A stretch of DNA of 64,000 nucleotides from Shinella zoogloeoides (GTDB lineage: Bacteria; Pseudomonadota; Alphaproteobacteria; Rhizobiales; Rhizobiaceae), in contig NZ_QNUJ01000006.1 in the NCBI RefSeq assembly GCF_003574625.1, positions 344,551 through 408,550 on the forward strand, read 5' to 3'. A program made the position numbers and the translations under genes. The notes below the pieces were generated by a model that saw nothing but the letters and a program-made list of their open reading frames with translations, made no database searches and was not told the DNA's origin. Each line of letters opens with the position of its first letter. Position 1 is the first letter of the stretch. Positions 1 to 8,018 of this stretch are shown piece by piece.

Positions 1-1284
1 CCGTCAGGTACGTCGCCCGACGTCGTCAGTTCGGCGACATCAGGCGATGGCTCGACCGTCGATCCCGCGCAGGTCTCCCGGGCCGTGGAAATGCTCACCC
101 CCGGCAAGGCGGCCTATGGCGCGGATGCCAAGCCCGGCCATTACCGCTTGATGAAGCGCATGAACGAGACGATGGCCGTCAGTCTCGATATCGACGGCGC
201 AAAGCTGGTCGAGGGCGAGGAACTGCCGCGCTGGGCGACCCTGCGCCTCTCGACGGCCGAGGGGCCGCTGCTGGAAACCGGTGCAAGGCAGCCCGACGCT
301 GCAGGTTTTCTTGCCCGCACGGTCAGTTTCGATGCGTCGATCGCCAGCGCCACCCAACCGCTGCGCCTTTCCCTGCAGCGCCATGTCACGCTGGCGCAGC
401 TCCTGCCGCCGCTGCCCTTCGCGCTTTTCGCCGCCCTCTCGCTTGCGGGCCTCGTGCTCGTACGCTCGCTGCTGAAACACCGGCAGGATGCCGCATTGGC
501 GCGGGAGGCGGCTGAGGCCGCGTCCCAGCGCGAGGCGCTGCGCCAGCACGAGACGAAGCTTGCCCATGCGCTGCGCATCAACAGCATGGGCGAGATGGCC
601 TCCGGCATCGCCCATGAACTCACTCAGCCGCTGACGGCGCTGCTGAGCCAGAGCCAGGCGGGCAGGCGCATCGCCGCTGCGAACGGCCTGACGGATACGC
701 CCATCGACACCGTGCTTGCCGCCAATGTGCTGCAGGCCAAGCGCGCCGCCGATATCCTGGTGCGCCTGCGCGCCTATGTCGGCAAGAGCGCGCTGGAGGC
801 CGGCGTGCACGATCTCGGCCGTCACGTCGCCGATATCGTCGCCCTCTCGCGCATCGACCTCGACCGGCGCGGCATTGCGCTCGATATCGAGATACCGGAG
901 GCCCCGGCACTGGCGCGGATCGACCCCGTGGAGATCGAGCAGGTCATCCACAACCTCATCCGCAACGCCGCCGATGCCGTCGAGCAGACGGAGAGGGCGG
1001 ATGGCCGGGTGCTGGTCGCGCTGAAGCCGGCGGCGGCAAGCTACGAGATCACCGTTTCAGACAATGGCACCGGCATCCCGCCGGATATCCTGCCGCGCCT
1101 CTTCGAGCCGTTCTTCTCCAGCAAGCCCGATGGCATGGGCCTCGGGCTCAGCCTTTGCGAAAGTATCGTCGAGCGCTTCGATGGCAGCATTTCGGCCGGG
1201 AACGGGGCGGCGGGCGGCGCGACCTTCACCGTGCGCCTGCCGACGGCACAGGATATGCAGAAACGAGAGGAAGCAGCGGAATGA
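1..1284 (+). CDS. Sensor histidine kinase, 5' end cut by the window edge
   Basis: The reading frame is open from base 1, so the true start lies upstream; 427 residues are visible. An extracytoplasmic-looking stretch is followed by one membrane segment (about residues 132-157), a coiled-coil linker, and an HWE/FixL-like transmitter: H-box GEMASGIAHELTQP with His near residue 205, N-box IHNLIRNAADAV, G1 DNGTGIP and G2 GMGLGLSL. It should autophosphorylate and pass phosphate to the LuxR-type regulator whose ATG overlaps its stop (ATGA). A first membrane helix is probably off-window, giving a periplasmic sensor loop. The ligand is unknown. The secreted HbpS/GlcG-like protein two genes downstream is a plausible partner. 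Family assignment is firm; the signal is inference. Confidence 0.93.
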   Translation, partial: PSGTSPDVVSSATSGDGSTVDPAQVSRAVEMLTPGKAAYGADAKPGHYRLMKRMNETMAVSLDIDGAKLVEGEELPRWATLRLSTAEGPLLETGARQPDAAGFLARTVSFDASIASATQPLRLSLQRHVTLAQLLPPLPFALFAALSLAGLVLVRSLLKHRQDAALAREAAEAASQREALRQHETKLAHALRINSMGEMASGIAHELTQPLTALLSQSQAGRRIAAANGLTDTPIDTVLAANVLQAKRAADILVRLRAYVGKSALEAGVHDLGRHVADIVALSRIDLDRRGIALDIEIPEAPALARIDPVEIEQVIHNLIRNAADAVEQTERADGRVLVALKPAAASYEITVSDNGTGIPPDILPRLFEPFFSSKPDGMGLGLSLCESIVERFDGSISAGNGAAGGATFTVRLPTAQDMQKREEAAE

Positions 1285-1877
1285 CGATGGCGCCGGTCTA
1301 TCTGGTCGATGACGACGAGGGAGTGCGCAGCGCCCTGTCGCTTCTGCTCGGCACCTACGGCGTCCGCATCGAGACGTTCGGCGATCCGACCGCCTTCCTC
1401 GCCCGCGCGCCGAAACTGAAGCCGGGCGTGCTGCTGCTCGACCTGCGCATGCCCGCCATCACCGGCCTGCAACTGCACGAAAAGCTCGCCGCCATCGGCT
1501 GCGACTGGCCCACCATCATCTGCACCGGCCATGGCGACGTGCATGCCTGCCGCCGCGCTTTCAAGGCGGGCGTCGTCGATTTCCTCACCAAGCCCATCGA
1601 CGAGCAGGTGCTGATCGAGGCCCTGCAACAGGCCTCCGGCGCGCTGGACGTGCATGCGGAGAAGGCCGAGGCGGTGAAGCTGGTGGCGCAGCTCACCGAT
1701 CGCGAGCGTGAGGTACTGGACATGGTCGGGCGCGGCTGGTCGACGAAGGAGATTGCCGACAGCCTGCAACTCTCGCCCCGCACGGTCGATACGCACCGCG
1801 CCAACATCGCCCAGAAGCTCGGCACGACCTCGGTCGCCGAGTTCGCGCGTCTCGCCCTGATCGGGCAGGCTCCGTAG
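1281..1877 (+). CDS. Response regulator, receiver plus LuxR/FixJ-type HTH
   Basis: A 198-residue FixJ/NarL-type regulator. The receiver has the acidic pocket VDDDEG (residues 9-14), phospho-acceptor Asp54 in LLLDLRMP and Lys104 in FLTKP. A short linker leads to the GerE-type helix-turn-helix at about residues 137-195 (LTDREREVL, then SPRTVDTHR). Its ATG overlaps the kinase stop by four bases, so the two are translationally coupled partners. It probably activates transcription when phosphorylated. The exported HbpS-like gene 108 bases downstream is a natural first target, but no operator was identified. Confidence 0.95.
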   Translation: MTMAPVYLVDDDEGVRSALSLLLGTYGVRIETFGDPTAFLARAPKLKPGVLLLDLRMPAITGLQLHEKLAAIGCDWPTIICTGHGDVHACRRAFKAGVVDFLTKPIDEQVLIEALQQASGALDVHAEKAEAVKLVAQLTDREREVLDMVGRGWSTKEIADSLQLSPRTVDTHRANIAQKLGTTSVAEFARLALIGQAP

Positions 1878-1985
1878 TCCTACGGACCCCGCTCCGTCCG
1901 TCCACCGATACCCTAGCACGCGGAAATCTCCGAAAAGAGGGTCGTTGCCGCCGATGAGACCGGGCGGCCCCAGATGGAGATCAAC

Positions 1986-2471
1986 ATGAAGAAGTTCGTT
2001 GCTACCGCCTTCGCCGCTCTCGCCTTCGCCGGCGCCGCCAATGCCGATGTGCTCACCGAGCGCAACATGCCGCTCGACATCGCCGTCGAAGCCGCCCAGG
2101 CCGCCGTCAATGCCTGCGCCGCCAAGAAGTTCAACGTGACGGCCGCCGTCCTCGACCGCGCCGGCATCACCCGCGCCGTGCTGCGCGCAGACCGCGCCGG
2201 CCCGCATACCGTCGACAGCGCGATCCGCAAGGCTTTCACCGCCGCTTCCATGCGCACGCCGACCCAGAAGATCGCCGAGAATGTCGGCAAGAACCCGGCT
2301 GCCGCGCAACTCGTTTCCATCGAGGGCTTCCTCGTCCTCGCCGGCGGCGTTCCGGTGAAGGCGGGTGAGGAAACCATCGGCGCCATCGGCGTCGGCGGCG
2401 CGCCGAGCGGCGATATCGACGACGAATGCGCCCGCGCCGGCATCGAGGCCGTCAGCGCCAAGCTGAAGTAA
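1986..2471 (+). CDS. Secreted GlcG/HbpS-family (DUF336) protein
   Basis: A 161-residue protein with a clear Sec signal peptide (MKKFVATAFAALAFAGAANA, then DVLTERN) followed by one HbpS/GlcG domain: VTAAVLDRAG, a conserved alanine/threonine-rich helix, and GGVPVKAGEETIGAIGVGG near the end. The start at 1986 is preferred over an in-frame ATG at 1974 because GGAG sits seven bases before it and it gives a clean signal peptide. Family members bind haem or other small ligands; in Streptomyces reticuli HbpS is an extracellular accessory to the SenS/SenR two-component system. Here it directly follows a kinase/LuxR-type regulator pair, so a similar accessory-sensor role is possible. A strong terminator follows. 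Confidence 0.9.
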   Translation: MKKFVATAFAALAFAGAANADVLTERNMPLDIAVEAAQAAVNACAAKKFNVTAAVLDRAGITRAVLRADRAGPHTVDSAIRKAFTAASMRTPTQKIAENVGKNPAAAQLVSIEGFLVLAGGVPVKAGEETIGAIGVGGAPSGDIDDECARAGIEAVSAKLK

Positions 2472-2491
2472 GGATTGCGCGTTCCATGATC

Positions 2492-2527
2492 GACCCCGGC
2501 GCCGGAAAGCGCCGGGGTCTTTCTGTT
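2492..2527 (+). terminator. Rho-independent terminator after the HbpS-like gene
   Basis: An 11-base perfect stem (GACCCCGGCGC at 2492-2502 with GCGCCGGGGTC at 2509-2519), a six-base loop and a T-rich tail TTTCTGTTT. It closes the kinase-regulator-HbpS transcription unit and separates it from the next gene. Confidence 0.9.
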
Positions 2528-2619
2528 TGAAGCTCCTCCAACGGAGGAGGGTGGGTCGCCGGGGTTTGTCCTTTGCCGGGAAAGGCATAGACTGCCCGAA
2601 ATCACCGGGAGAATGCCGC

Positions 2620-2982
2620 ATGCGCCCAACGATTCCCGCACTCGCCGCCTGCCTGCTTCTTGCCGCGGCCTCGCAGTCCGCTGCGCGGGACGGCGCCTAT
2701 GTCGCCTGCGACAATGGCCTGCGCTGCTTCAAGGCGCCATGCCCTTCCACGACGGTGCGCGATCTTGCGACCGGCAAGCTGTGGAAGGGGACGTCGCCGG
2801 ATATCGGCAGGCTTTCGGCGAGTGATCAGCAGCGTATCCGCGAGACGGATGCGCTCTATTATGGCCGCCTCGTGCTGCGCGGCCATATCGTGCGGCAGGC
2901 AAAGGGCCCTTCCGCGCTCGTCGTGACCGGCATCGAGCGGAAGGCGAAGCCGGCGGAGCGCCGGCACTGCCCGAAGGGATAG
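2620..2982 (+). CDS. Small secreted protein of unknown function
   Basis: A 120-residue protein with a Sec signal peptide (about residues 1-22, ending SQSAA|RDG) and a mature part of about 98 residues containing four cysteines, three of them in the cluster CDNGLRCFKAPC, then a motif LYYGRLVLRGHIV. The ATG at 2620 is chosen over an upstream in-frame start at 2527 because GGGAGA lies seven bases before it and it opens the signal peptide. Similar small exported proteins with a CFxAPCP motif occur in Proteobacteria, but I do not know a function. It follows a terminator and is probably monocistronic. Confidence 0.75.
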   Translation: MRPTIPALAACLLLAAASQSAARDGAYVACDNGLRCFKAPCPSTTVRDLATGKLWKGTSPDIGRLSASDQQRIRETDALYYGRLVLRGHIVRQAKGPSALVVTGIERKAKPAERRHCPKG

Positions 2983-3027
2983 GGGCGACCTGCAAACGGC
3001 GCCTTTTCGCGCTTCCGGTGGATAGAC

Positions 3028-3687
3028 CTAATCGCGGTCCGGCGCGCCGAGCGGGAAGAACTTCCGGTAGGGCCTTCCTTCATCGACCGCACGGGCGAAG
3101 GCGGGGCGTTCGAGCAGCCGCCGGCGATAGGCGTGCACGTTGCGAAAGCCCGGATCGATGGCATGGGTCCAGTCGGCGTAGAAGAGGAACGGGCCGGCGC
3201 CGCAATCGGCGAGCGTGAAGGCCTCGCCCGCGGCCCATTTTCGGCCTTCCATGTGCCGGTCGAGCCAGGCATAGGCGCGCTCCAGCATCCGCCGCGCCTC
3301 CTCGACGCCGTAGGGGTCGCGGTCCGGCTCGGAGCGGATGGCGTCGAAGACGATCTTCTGCTGCGGCGTCGAGATGTAATTGTCGAAGAAGCGGTCGAGC
3401 ATGCGTACCTCGATCGCCGCGTCAGGATCGTCCGGGATGAGCTTCACGGGTCCCGGATAGCGCAGTCCCAGATATTCGATGACGATGGTCGCCTCGACGA
3501 TCGTGCGGTCGCCGTCGACGAGGATGGGGAAGCGCTTGATCGGCCAGCGCGCCTCGAAATCGGCAAGCGTTTCCGGCTGGGCATGGTCGAGCATGCGATA
3601 CTCGAAATCCGTGCCGTTTTCATAAAGCGCCGTCAGCGCCTTCTGGCAGTAGCTTGAAAAGGGATGGGCATAGAGAACCGGCTTCAT
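3028..3687 (-). CDS. Glutathione S-transferase family protein
   Basis: 219 residues in the two-domain cytosolic GST layout: an N-terminal thioredoxin-like domain (PFSSYCQKA at residues 9-17, FPILVDGDRTIVEATIVIEYL for glutathione binding) and a C-terminal all-helical domain with WAAGEAFTLADCGAGPFLFY. Ser11, Ser12 and Cys14 occupy the usual catalytic region, so serine or cysteine chemistry is possible. The start at 3687 is supported by CGGGAGG just upstream; the longer in-frame start at 3732 has no ribosome binding site. No obvious operon partner; substrate unknown. Confidence 0.92.
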   Translation of the reverse strand: MKPVLYAHPFSSYCQKALTALYENGTDFEYRMLDHAQPETLADFEARWPIKRFPILVDGDRTIVEATIVIEYLGLRYPGPVKLIPDDPDAAIEVRMLDRFFDNYISTPQQKIVFDAIRSEPDRDPYGVEEARRMLERAYAWLDRHMEGRKWAAGEAFTLADCGAGPFLFYADWTHAIDPGFRNVHAYRRRLLERPAFARAVDEGRPYRKFFPLGAPDRD

Positions 3688-3800
3688 GGCAACCTCCCGT
3701 TTGCCATGCCTTTGTCGCAAATCCGATTGCACTTTGCAATCGGATTTTCAAGGCGCAGCAGTTTCCCGACCTCGGGCGGGACCTGCATGGTTCCGGACCG

Positions 3801-3944
3801 TCAGTCGCTCCGCCAAGCGAAAGCCCTCTGCAGGTCTTCGCTGTGCGATCTTGCGAACTGGGTCTGGGCGAGCGGGATGGCCAGGACCAAAAAGACCAGG
3901 GCGCCGACGAACAACGCGCCGGGATAAAGCAGTCTGGGTTTCAC
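3801..3944 (-). CDS. 47-residue single-span membrane peptide, GTG start
   Basis: A short open frame beginning GTG AAA CCC and ending TGA, preceded at proper spacing by GAGGTGAT, a good ribosome binding site. The product starts MKPRLLYPGALFVGALVFLV, then LAIPLAQTQFARSHSED: a basic N-terminus, one hydrophobic span (about residues 8-26) and a short polar tail. The combination of ribosome binding site, start, transmembrane helix and stop without internal stops argues for a real small protein. Function is unknown; a longer frame on the same strand (3748-3966) looks like a non-coding shadow. Confidence 0.6.
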   Translation of the reverse strand: MKPRLLYPGALFVGALVFLVLAIPLAQTQFARSHSEDLQRAFAWRSD

Positions 3945-3963
3945 GTATCACCTCGCATTCCAG

Positions 3964-4033
3964 CACCGGTTTATCCGGTGAAAAGCTGACATCGGGCTGA
4001 ACGCGGCCGGATCGTTCAGGCGGCTGTCAGCTT
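3964..4033 (+). promoter_or_regulatory. Large inverted repeats in the eptA upstream region
   Basis: Two nested dyads lie 70-140 bases before the eptA start: CACCGG (3964-3969) with CCGGTG (3975-3980), and a long stem-loop formed by AAGCTGACA (3983-3991) with TGTCAGCTT (4025-4033) enclosing CTGAAC (3997-4002) and GTTCAG (4014-4019). No T-run follows, so it is not a typical terminator. It could be a regulator binding region or a leader RNA structure. Confidence 0.5.
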
Positions 4034-4103
4034 GGCGGGGCAGGGGGAAACAAAATGGCGGACCGTGCGCGGCCTTGCCCGATTTGACGTGAAAGGACCA
4101 TTC

Positions 4104-5741
4104 ATGCGCGAAGGAACCGGCCGCTTCTCCCTCTGGCGGCCCGAACTTGGCAGCGTTACCGTCAGCATCCTGACGGCGCTTTATCTTCTGGCGCTCACGA
4201 ACTGGAGCTTCTGGTCGAAGGGCTGGTCTTATCTGGAGGGCCGTCCCACCACCTTCGCGTCCATCGCCCTTGGGGTCGCCTGCCTTTACATCGCGCTCTG
4301 CGTCGCCGTTTCGCTGAAATATGTGATGAAGCCGCTCTTCATCGCGCTCATTCTCGCAAGCGCCGCGGGCGCCTGGTTCATGGACCGCTTCGGCGTCGTC
4401 ATCGACATCGAGATGATCCGCAACGCGGCAGAGACGAACAGCGCGGAAGCCGGCCATCTCATCACGCCGGGCTTTGTCATCCACATGCTGGCCTATGGCG
4501 TGTTGCCCTCGCTCCTTCTGATCTGGGTGAAGGTCCGTCATCGCACCTTCTTCGGCAAGGTGCGCGGCAACCTTGCCGTCATCGTGCCGGCGCTTGTCGT
4601 CGCGCTCGTCGCGGGGCTCTCCCACGCCCGCGTCTATGCCGCCGCCGTCAGGGCGCATCACGACTGGTTCGAGACGCTCAATCCCATCGTGCCGCTCGTC
4701 ACCGCCGTCCAGTTCGCGGCCGGCCAGTCCGGCGACCTGAATGTGGTGGCCGCCCCGCTCGGCGAGGATGCGCGTGTCAGCGACGCGCCGCTTGGCCAGC
4801 GCAAGCCACGCCTCATGATCGTCGTTGCCGGCGAGACCGCGCGCGCCGACAATTTCTCGCTCGGCGGCTATGAGCGCGACACCAATCCCGAACTGGCCAG
4901 GAAGGATATCCTCTACTTCCCCGACACGACGAGCTGCGGCACGGCGACCGCCGTCTCGCTGCCCTGCATGTTCTCCGTCTATACCCGCTCCGACTACACG
5001 CACCGCAAGGGGCTCGCGACGCAGAACCTGCTCGACGTGCTTTCCCATGCCGGCGTCGATGTCGAATGGTGGGACAACAATACCGGCGACAAGGAAATCG
5101 CCAAGCGCGTGAAGGAGCAGTCGCTGATCAAGAACGGCAATCCGGCCTATTGCTCGGGCGGCGAGTGCCAGGATCAGGTGCTGATCGATGCGCTGGACGG
5201 CTGGATCGGCTCGGTGAACCGGGACACGGTGCTGGTGCTGCACCAGATCGGCAGCCACGGTCCGGCCTATTACCAGCGCTATCCCGAGGCGTTCCGCCAC
5301 TTCCAGCCGGAATGCCGCAGCGCCGAGTTCTCCGACTGCACCAAGGAGGAGATCGTCAATGCCTATGACAATACGATCGCCTATACCGACCACATCCTTG
5401 CAAGCGTGATCGACCGGCTGCAGAAGCAGGAGGACCGCCTCGACGTCTCCATGCTCTACATGTCCGACCATGGCGAATCGCTCGGAGAGCTGGGCCTCTA
5501 CCTGCACGGCGCGCCCTACATGATCGCGCCGAGCCATCAGACCCATGTGCCCTTCGTGCTCTGGCTCGGCAAGGACGAGAAGGCGGCCTATTCCGCTGCC
5601 TGCCTCGAAGGCAAGACCAGGGAACCGCAATCGCATGACAACCTCTTCCACACCGTGCTCGGCATGATGCGGGTCGATACCACTGTGCGCGATCCGTCCC
5701 TCGACATCGTCTCCGGCTGCCGCGAGGGTGCTACGTCCTGA
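4104..5741 (+). CDS. eptA: Phosphoethanolamine transferase (EptA/MCR family)
   Basis: 545 residues. It transfers phosphoethanolamine from phosphatidylethanolamine to lipid A on the periplasmic side of the inner membrane, lowering surface charge and polymyxin binding. Five hydrophobic spans fill residues 15-200, then a sulfatase-fold domain with Glu244 in AGETARADN, the nucleophile threonine region CGTATAVSLPCM (about residues 279-290), GSHGPAYY and the metal pair Asp455-His456 in DHGES. The paired cysteines typical of the family are present. The ATG at 4104 has AAAGGA upstream; an earlier in-frame start at 4032 lies in the leader stem-loop. A PmrAB-like two-component pair follows directly, suggesting co-regulation. 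Confidence 0.95.
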   Translation: MREGTGRFSLWRPELGSVTVSILTALYLLALTNWSFWSKGWSYLEGRPTTFASIALGVACLYIALCVAVSLKYVMKPLFIALILASAAGAWFMDRFGVVIDIEMIRNAAETNSAEAGHLITPGFVIHMLAYGVLPSLLLIWVKVRHRTFFGKVRGNLAVIVPALVVALVAGLSHARVYAAAVRAHHDWFETLNPIVPLVTAVQFAAGQSGDLNVVAAPLGEDARVSDAPLGQRKPRLMIVVAGETARADNFSLGGYERDTNPELARKDILYFPDTTSCGTATAVSLPCMFSVYTRSDYTHRKGLATQNLLDVLSHAGVDVEWWDNNTGDKEIAKRVKEQSLIKNGNPAYCSGGECQDQVLIDALDGWIGSVNRDTVLVLHQIGSHGPAYYQRYPEAFRHFQPECRSAEFSDCTKEEIVNAYDNTIAYTDHILASVIDRLQKQEDRLDVSMLYMSDHGESLGELGLYLHGAPYMIAPSHQTHVPFVLWLGKDEKAAYSAACLEGKTREPQSHDNLFHTVLGMMRVDTTVRDPSLDIVSGCREGATS

Positions 5742-5744
5742 ACG

Positions 5745-5773
5745 ATGGGCATGGCAAGACGGCTCCTGCCCAT
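5745..5773 (+). other. Intercistronic hairpin between eptA and the regulator
   Basis: ATGGGCA at 5745-5751 pairs with TGCCCAT at 5767-5773, starting four bases after the eptA stop. No T-tract follows, so read-through into the regulator is expected; the hairpin may protect the eptA mRNA end. Confidence 0.45.
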
Positions 5774-5819
5774 GTATCGTCCGGATTCGGAAGGCGGCGG
5801 CGGTCAATGCGCCGCCGCG

Positions 5820-6494
5820 ATGCGGAGTGCCGGGCGCTTGAGAGTTCTGCTGATCGAGGACGACGCCGTTCTGGGCGAGGCGGTGCGTGATTATGTTGCC
5901 GGGCTCGGTCATGCCGTCGACTGGATGCAGACGCTGGACGACGGCCGCACGGCGACGGACACGGTTGCCTACGACCTCATCCTGCTCGACCTGCGCCTGC
6001 CGGACGGCAGCGGGATTTCGCTGCTGACGGACCTGCGCCGGGCCGGTGCCATCACGCCCGTCATCATCCTCACCGCACACGACCAGATCTCCGACCGCAT
6101 CGAGGGGCTGAACAGCGGGGCGGACGATTATCTCGTCAAGCCCTTCAACCTCGGCGAGCTCAATGCGCGCATGCTTGCCGTCGCCCGGCGTTATGCCGGC
6201 ACGGCCCTCCCCTTGGTGGAGGCCGGGCCGCTGACGATCCAGCTTGCCGATCGCCGGGTGCTGCGCGAGGGCGAGCCGGTCGATCTTTCCAGCCGGGAAT
6301 GGGCGGTGCTGGCGCGGCTTGCCGCCCGGCCCGATGCCATCGTCTCCAAGGGGCAGATCGAGGAGGCGCTCTATGCCTTCGGCTCGGAAATCGAAAGCAA
6401 CACGGTGGAGGTCTATGTGAGCCGGCTGCGCAAGAAGCTCGGCAAGGGCTGCGTGGAGACCCTGCGCGGCATCGGCTACAGGCTCGGCCGATGA
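5820..6494 (+). CDS. OmpR-family response regulator, PmrA/QseB-like
   Basis: 224 residues from the ATG at 5820; a TTG at 5838 with GGAG ten bases upstream would give the more usual start MRVLLIEDD and is an equally good candidate. The receiver shows LLIEDD, phospho-Asp57 in LILLDLRLPDG and the conserved Lys in DDYLVKPFNLGEL. The C-terminal winged helix has LSSREWAVLARLA and the recognition helix NTVEVYVSRLRKKLG. Position between eptA and a cognate kinase, with ATGA coupling to the latter, supports a PmrA-like role in controlling lipid A modification. Confidence 0.93.
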   Translation: MRSAGRLRVLLIEDDAVLGEAVRDYVAGLGHAVDWMQTLDDGRTATDTVAYDLILLDLRLPDGSGISLLTDLRRAGAITPVIILTAHDQISDRIEGLNSGADDYLVKPFNLGELNARMLAVARRYAGTALPLVEAGPLTIQLADRRVLREGEPVDLSSREWAVLARLAARPDAIVSKGQIEEALYAFGSEIESNTVEVYVSRLRKKLGKGCVETLRGIGYRLGR

Positions 6495-7849
6495 GAGGAG
6501 GGCCGTTGAGAGGGGGAAGGAGCCTTGCCGGCCAGCTCATGCTGTGGATCACGGCGACGATCACGCTCCTCTGGCTCGTCGCCGTCGGCTTCGGCGCCTT
6601 CGTCATGCATGACGAGTTCGGCGAGATTTTCGACAGCGCCCTGCAGGAGACCGCCGAGCGCCTCGTGCCGCTGGTGGTCGATGACCTGAGGCATCGCGAC
6701 GAGCCGAACGCCCCGTTGCGCATCGAGGCGACGCGTGGCCCCTCCGAGGAGGAATACCTGACCTATCAGGTGCGCGACGAGACGGGCAGGGTGCTGCTGC
6801 ATTCGCACACCGCGCCCGTCGATCCGTTCGGCGCGCCGCTCAAGGTGGGGTTCTGGGAAGGGCGCAAGGGCCGCATCTACACGGCTGCGACGCTGGACGA
6901 GACGATCTTCGTGCAGGTGCAGGATTCGGCGAAGGAGCGGCGGGAGGCGACGCGGGAGGGTTCGCTCGCCCTGCTCCTGCCCGTGCTGCTCATCGTTCCC
7001 CTCACCATCACGGCCGTCTGGTTCATCGTGCGCCGTGTTCTGGCGCCGGTCGAAACGTTGCGCGCGGCGATCGGCGAGAAGGATGGCGGCAATCTCGCCG
7101 CCATCGAAGCGGTGGGTCTGCCGCAGGAGCTGCGGCCGATCCTCCGCTCGGTCAATCTCCTGCTTGCCCGCCTGCGCGCGGTCCTTGCGGCCGAGCGCGA
7201 ATTCACCTCCAACAGCGCCCATGAGCTGCGCACGCCGATCGCCGGCGCGCTGGCGCAGACGCAACTCCTTCTTTCCGAGCTGACTGACGTGCCGGAACGC
7301 GCGCGTGCCCAGCAGATCGAAGCCTCGCTGCAGAAGCTGACCAAGCTTACGGAAAAGCTGCTGCAGCTCGCCCGCGCCGAGGCGGGCATCGGCATGACGG
7401 AAAACACCTTCGACGTCGCCGATGTCGCCCGCGTCGTCGTCACCGATTTCCAGCGCGCCTCGGCCGATGCCGGGCGCATCCGCCTCACAAGCGACCTTGC
7501 CGCGCCCGTCCTGCACGAGGGCGAGGCGGACGCCTTCGCCATCGTGCTGCGCAATCTCATCGAAAATGCGCTGCTGCACGGGCGGGCCGATGCGCCGGTC
7601 GACATCCACCTCACCGGGGTGGGCGATGTGCGCATCCGCAACGGCGCCCCGCGCATGAGCGATGAGGAGCTTGCCGCCGTGCGCAAGCGCTTTGCCCGCG
7701 GCAGGACCCTTGCAGCCGGTTCCGGCCTCGGCCTGTCCATCGCCGAGCGGCTCCTGGGGCAGATGCAGGCGAGCCTCGTCCTGACCTCGCCCATCCCTGG
7801 CATGCCCGACGGCTTCCAGGCCGAGATCGTGTTTCCCACACGGAGCTGA
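6491..7849 (+). CDS. Sensor histidine kinase, PmrB/QseC-like
   Basis: 452 residues. Two membrane spans (about residues 14-36 and 157-181) bracket a periplasmic sensor of about 120 residues, followed by a HAMP-like linker, a dimerisation domain with His244 in NSAHELRTPIAGAL, and a catalytic domain with N-box RNLIENALLHG and G2-type GSGLGLSIAERLL. The usual G1 DxGxG is degenerate (RIRNGAPRMSD), a variation known in this kinase class. The ATG overlaps the regulator stop (ATGA). It likely senses the envelope (acid, metal or cationic peptide in relatives) and controls eptA; the signal itself cannot be read from the sequence. Confidence 0.93.
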   Translation: MRGGPLRGGRSLAGQLMLWITATITLLWLVAVGFGAFVMHDEFGEIFDSALQETAERLVPLVVDDLRHRDEPNAPLRIEATRGPSEEEYLTYQVRDETGRVLLHSHTAPVDPFGAPLKVGFWEGRKGRIYTAATLDETIFVQVQDSAKERREATREGSLALLLPVLLIVPLTITAVWFIVRRVLAPVETLRAAIGEKDGGNLAAIEAVGLPQELRPILRSVNLLLARLRAVLAAEREFTSNSAHELRTPIAGALAQTQLLLSELTDVPERARAQQIEASLQKLTKLTEKLLQLARAEAGIGMTENTFDVADVARVVVTDFQRASADAGRIRLTSDLAAPVLHEGEADAFAIVLRNLIENALLHGRADAPVDIHLTGVGDVRIRNGAPRMSDEELAAVRKRFARGRTLAAGSGLGLSIAERLLGQMQASLVLTSPIPGMPDGFQAEIVFPTRS

Positions 7850-7957
7850 GGGGCGGCAGCAGGCCTGACCCATTTCCGGACAGCCCGGGTTTCCGGTGTT
7901 TCCCGCTTGCAACAGTCGGGCGGTTCCGGCTATTTTTTGTATTAGCATGTGAGAAAG

Positions 7958-7990
7958 TTGTGGCTTTATGCCCAATATTGTGGTTTTATG
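7958..7990 (+). promoter_or_regulatory. Direct repeat upstream of a small gene
   Basis: TTGTGGCTTTATG (7958-7970) and TTGTGGTTTTATG (7978-7990) match at 12 of 13 positions and are spaced exactly 20 bases start to start, two turns of the helix. The region is AT-richer than its surroundings and lies 29-61 bases before the start of the small gene at 8019, so it could be an operator. Confidence 0.4.
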
Positions 7991-8018
7991 TGGTCATAAT
8001 CAAAAACTGGTGGGGAAC

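Noticed and set aside
3748..3966. Minus-strand frame of 72 codons
   Set aside because: Arg/Pro-rich shadow-like composition and no ribosome binding site; the 47-residue membrane peptide in another frame at 3801-3944 is better supported.
3948..6080. 710-codon minus-strand frame opposite eptA and the regulator
   Set aside because: Antisense frame with the His/Asp/Arg-rich composition typical of GC-rich shadow reading; the plus strand carries clear enzymes.
6491..7849. Degenerate kinase with no ATP-binding G1 box
   Set aside because: The box is divergent, but N-box and G2 are intact and the gene is coupled to its regulator, so an inactive kinase is not supported.
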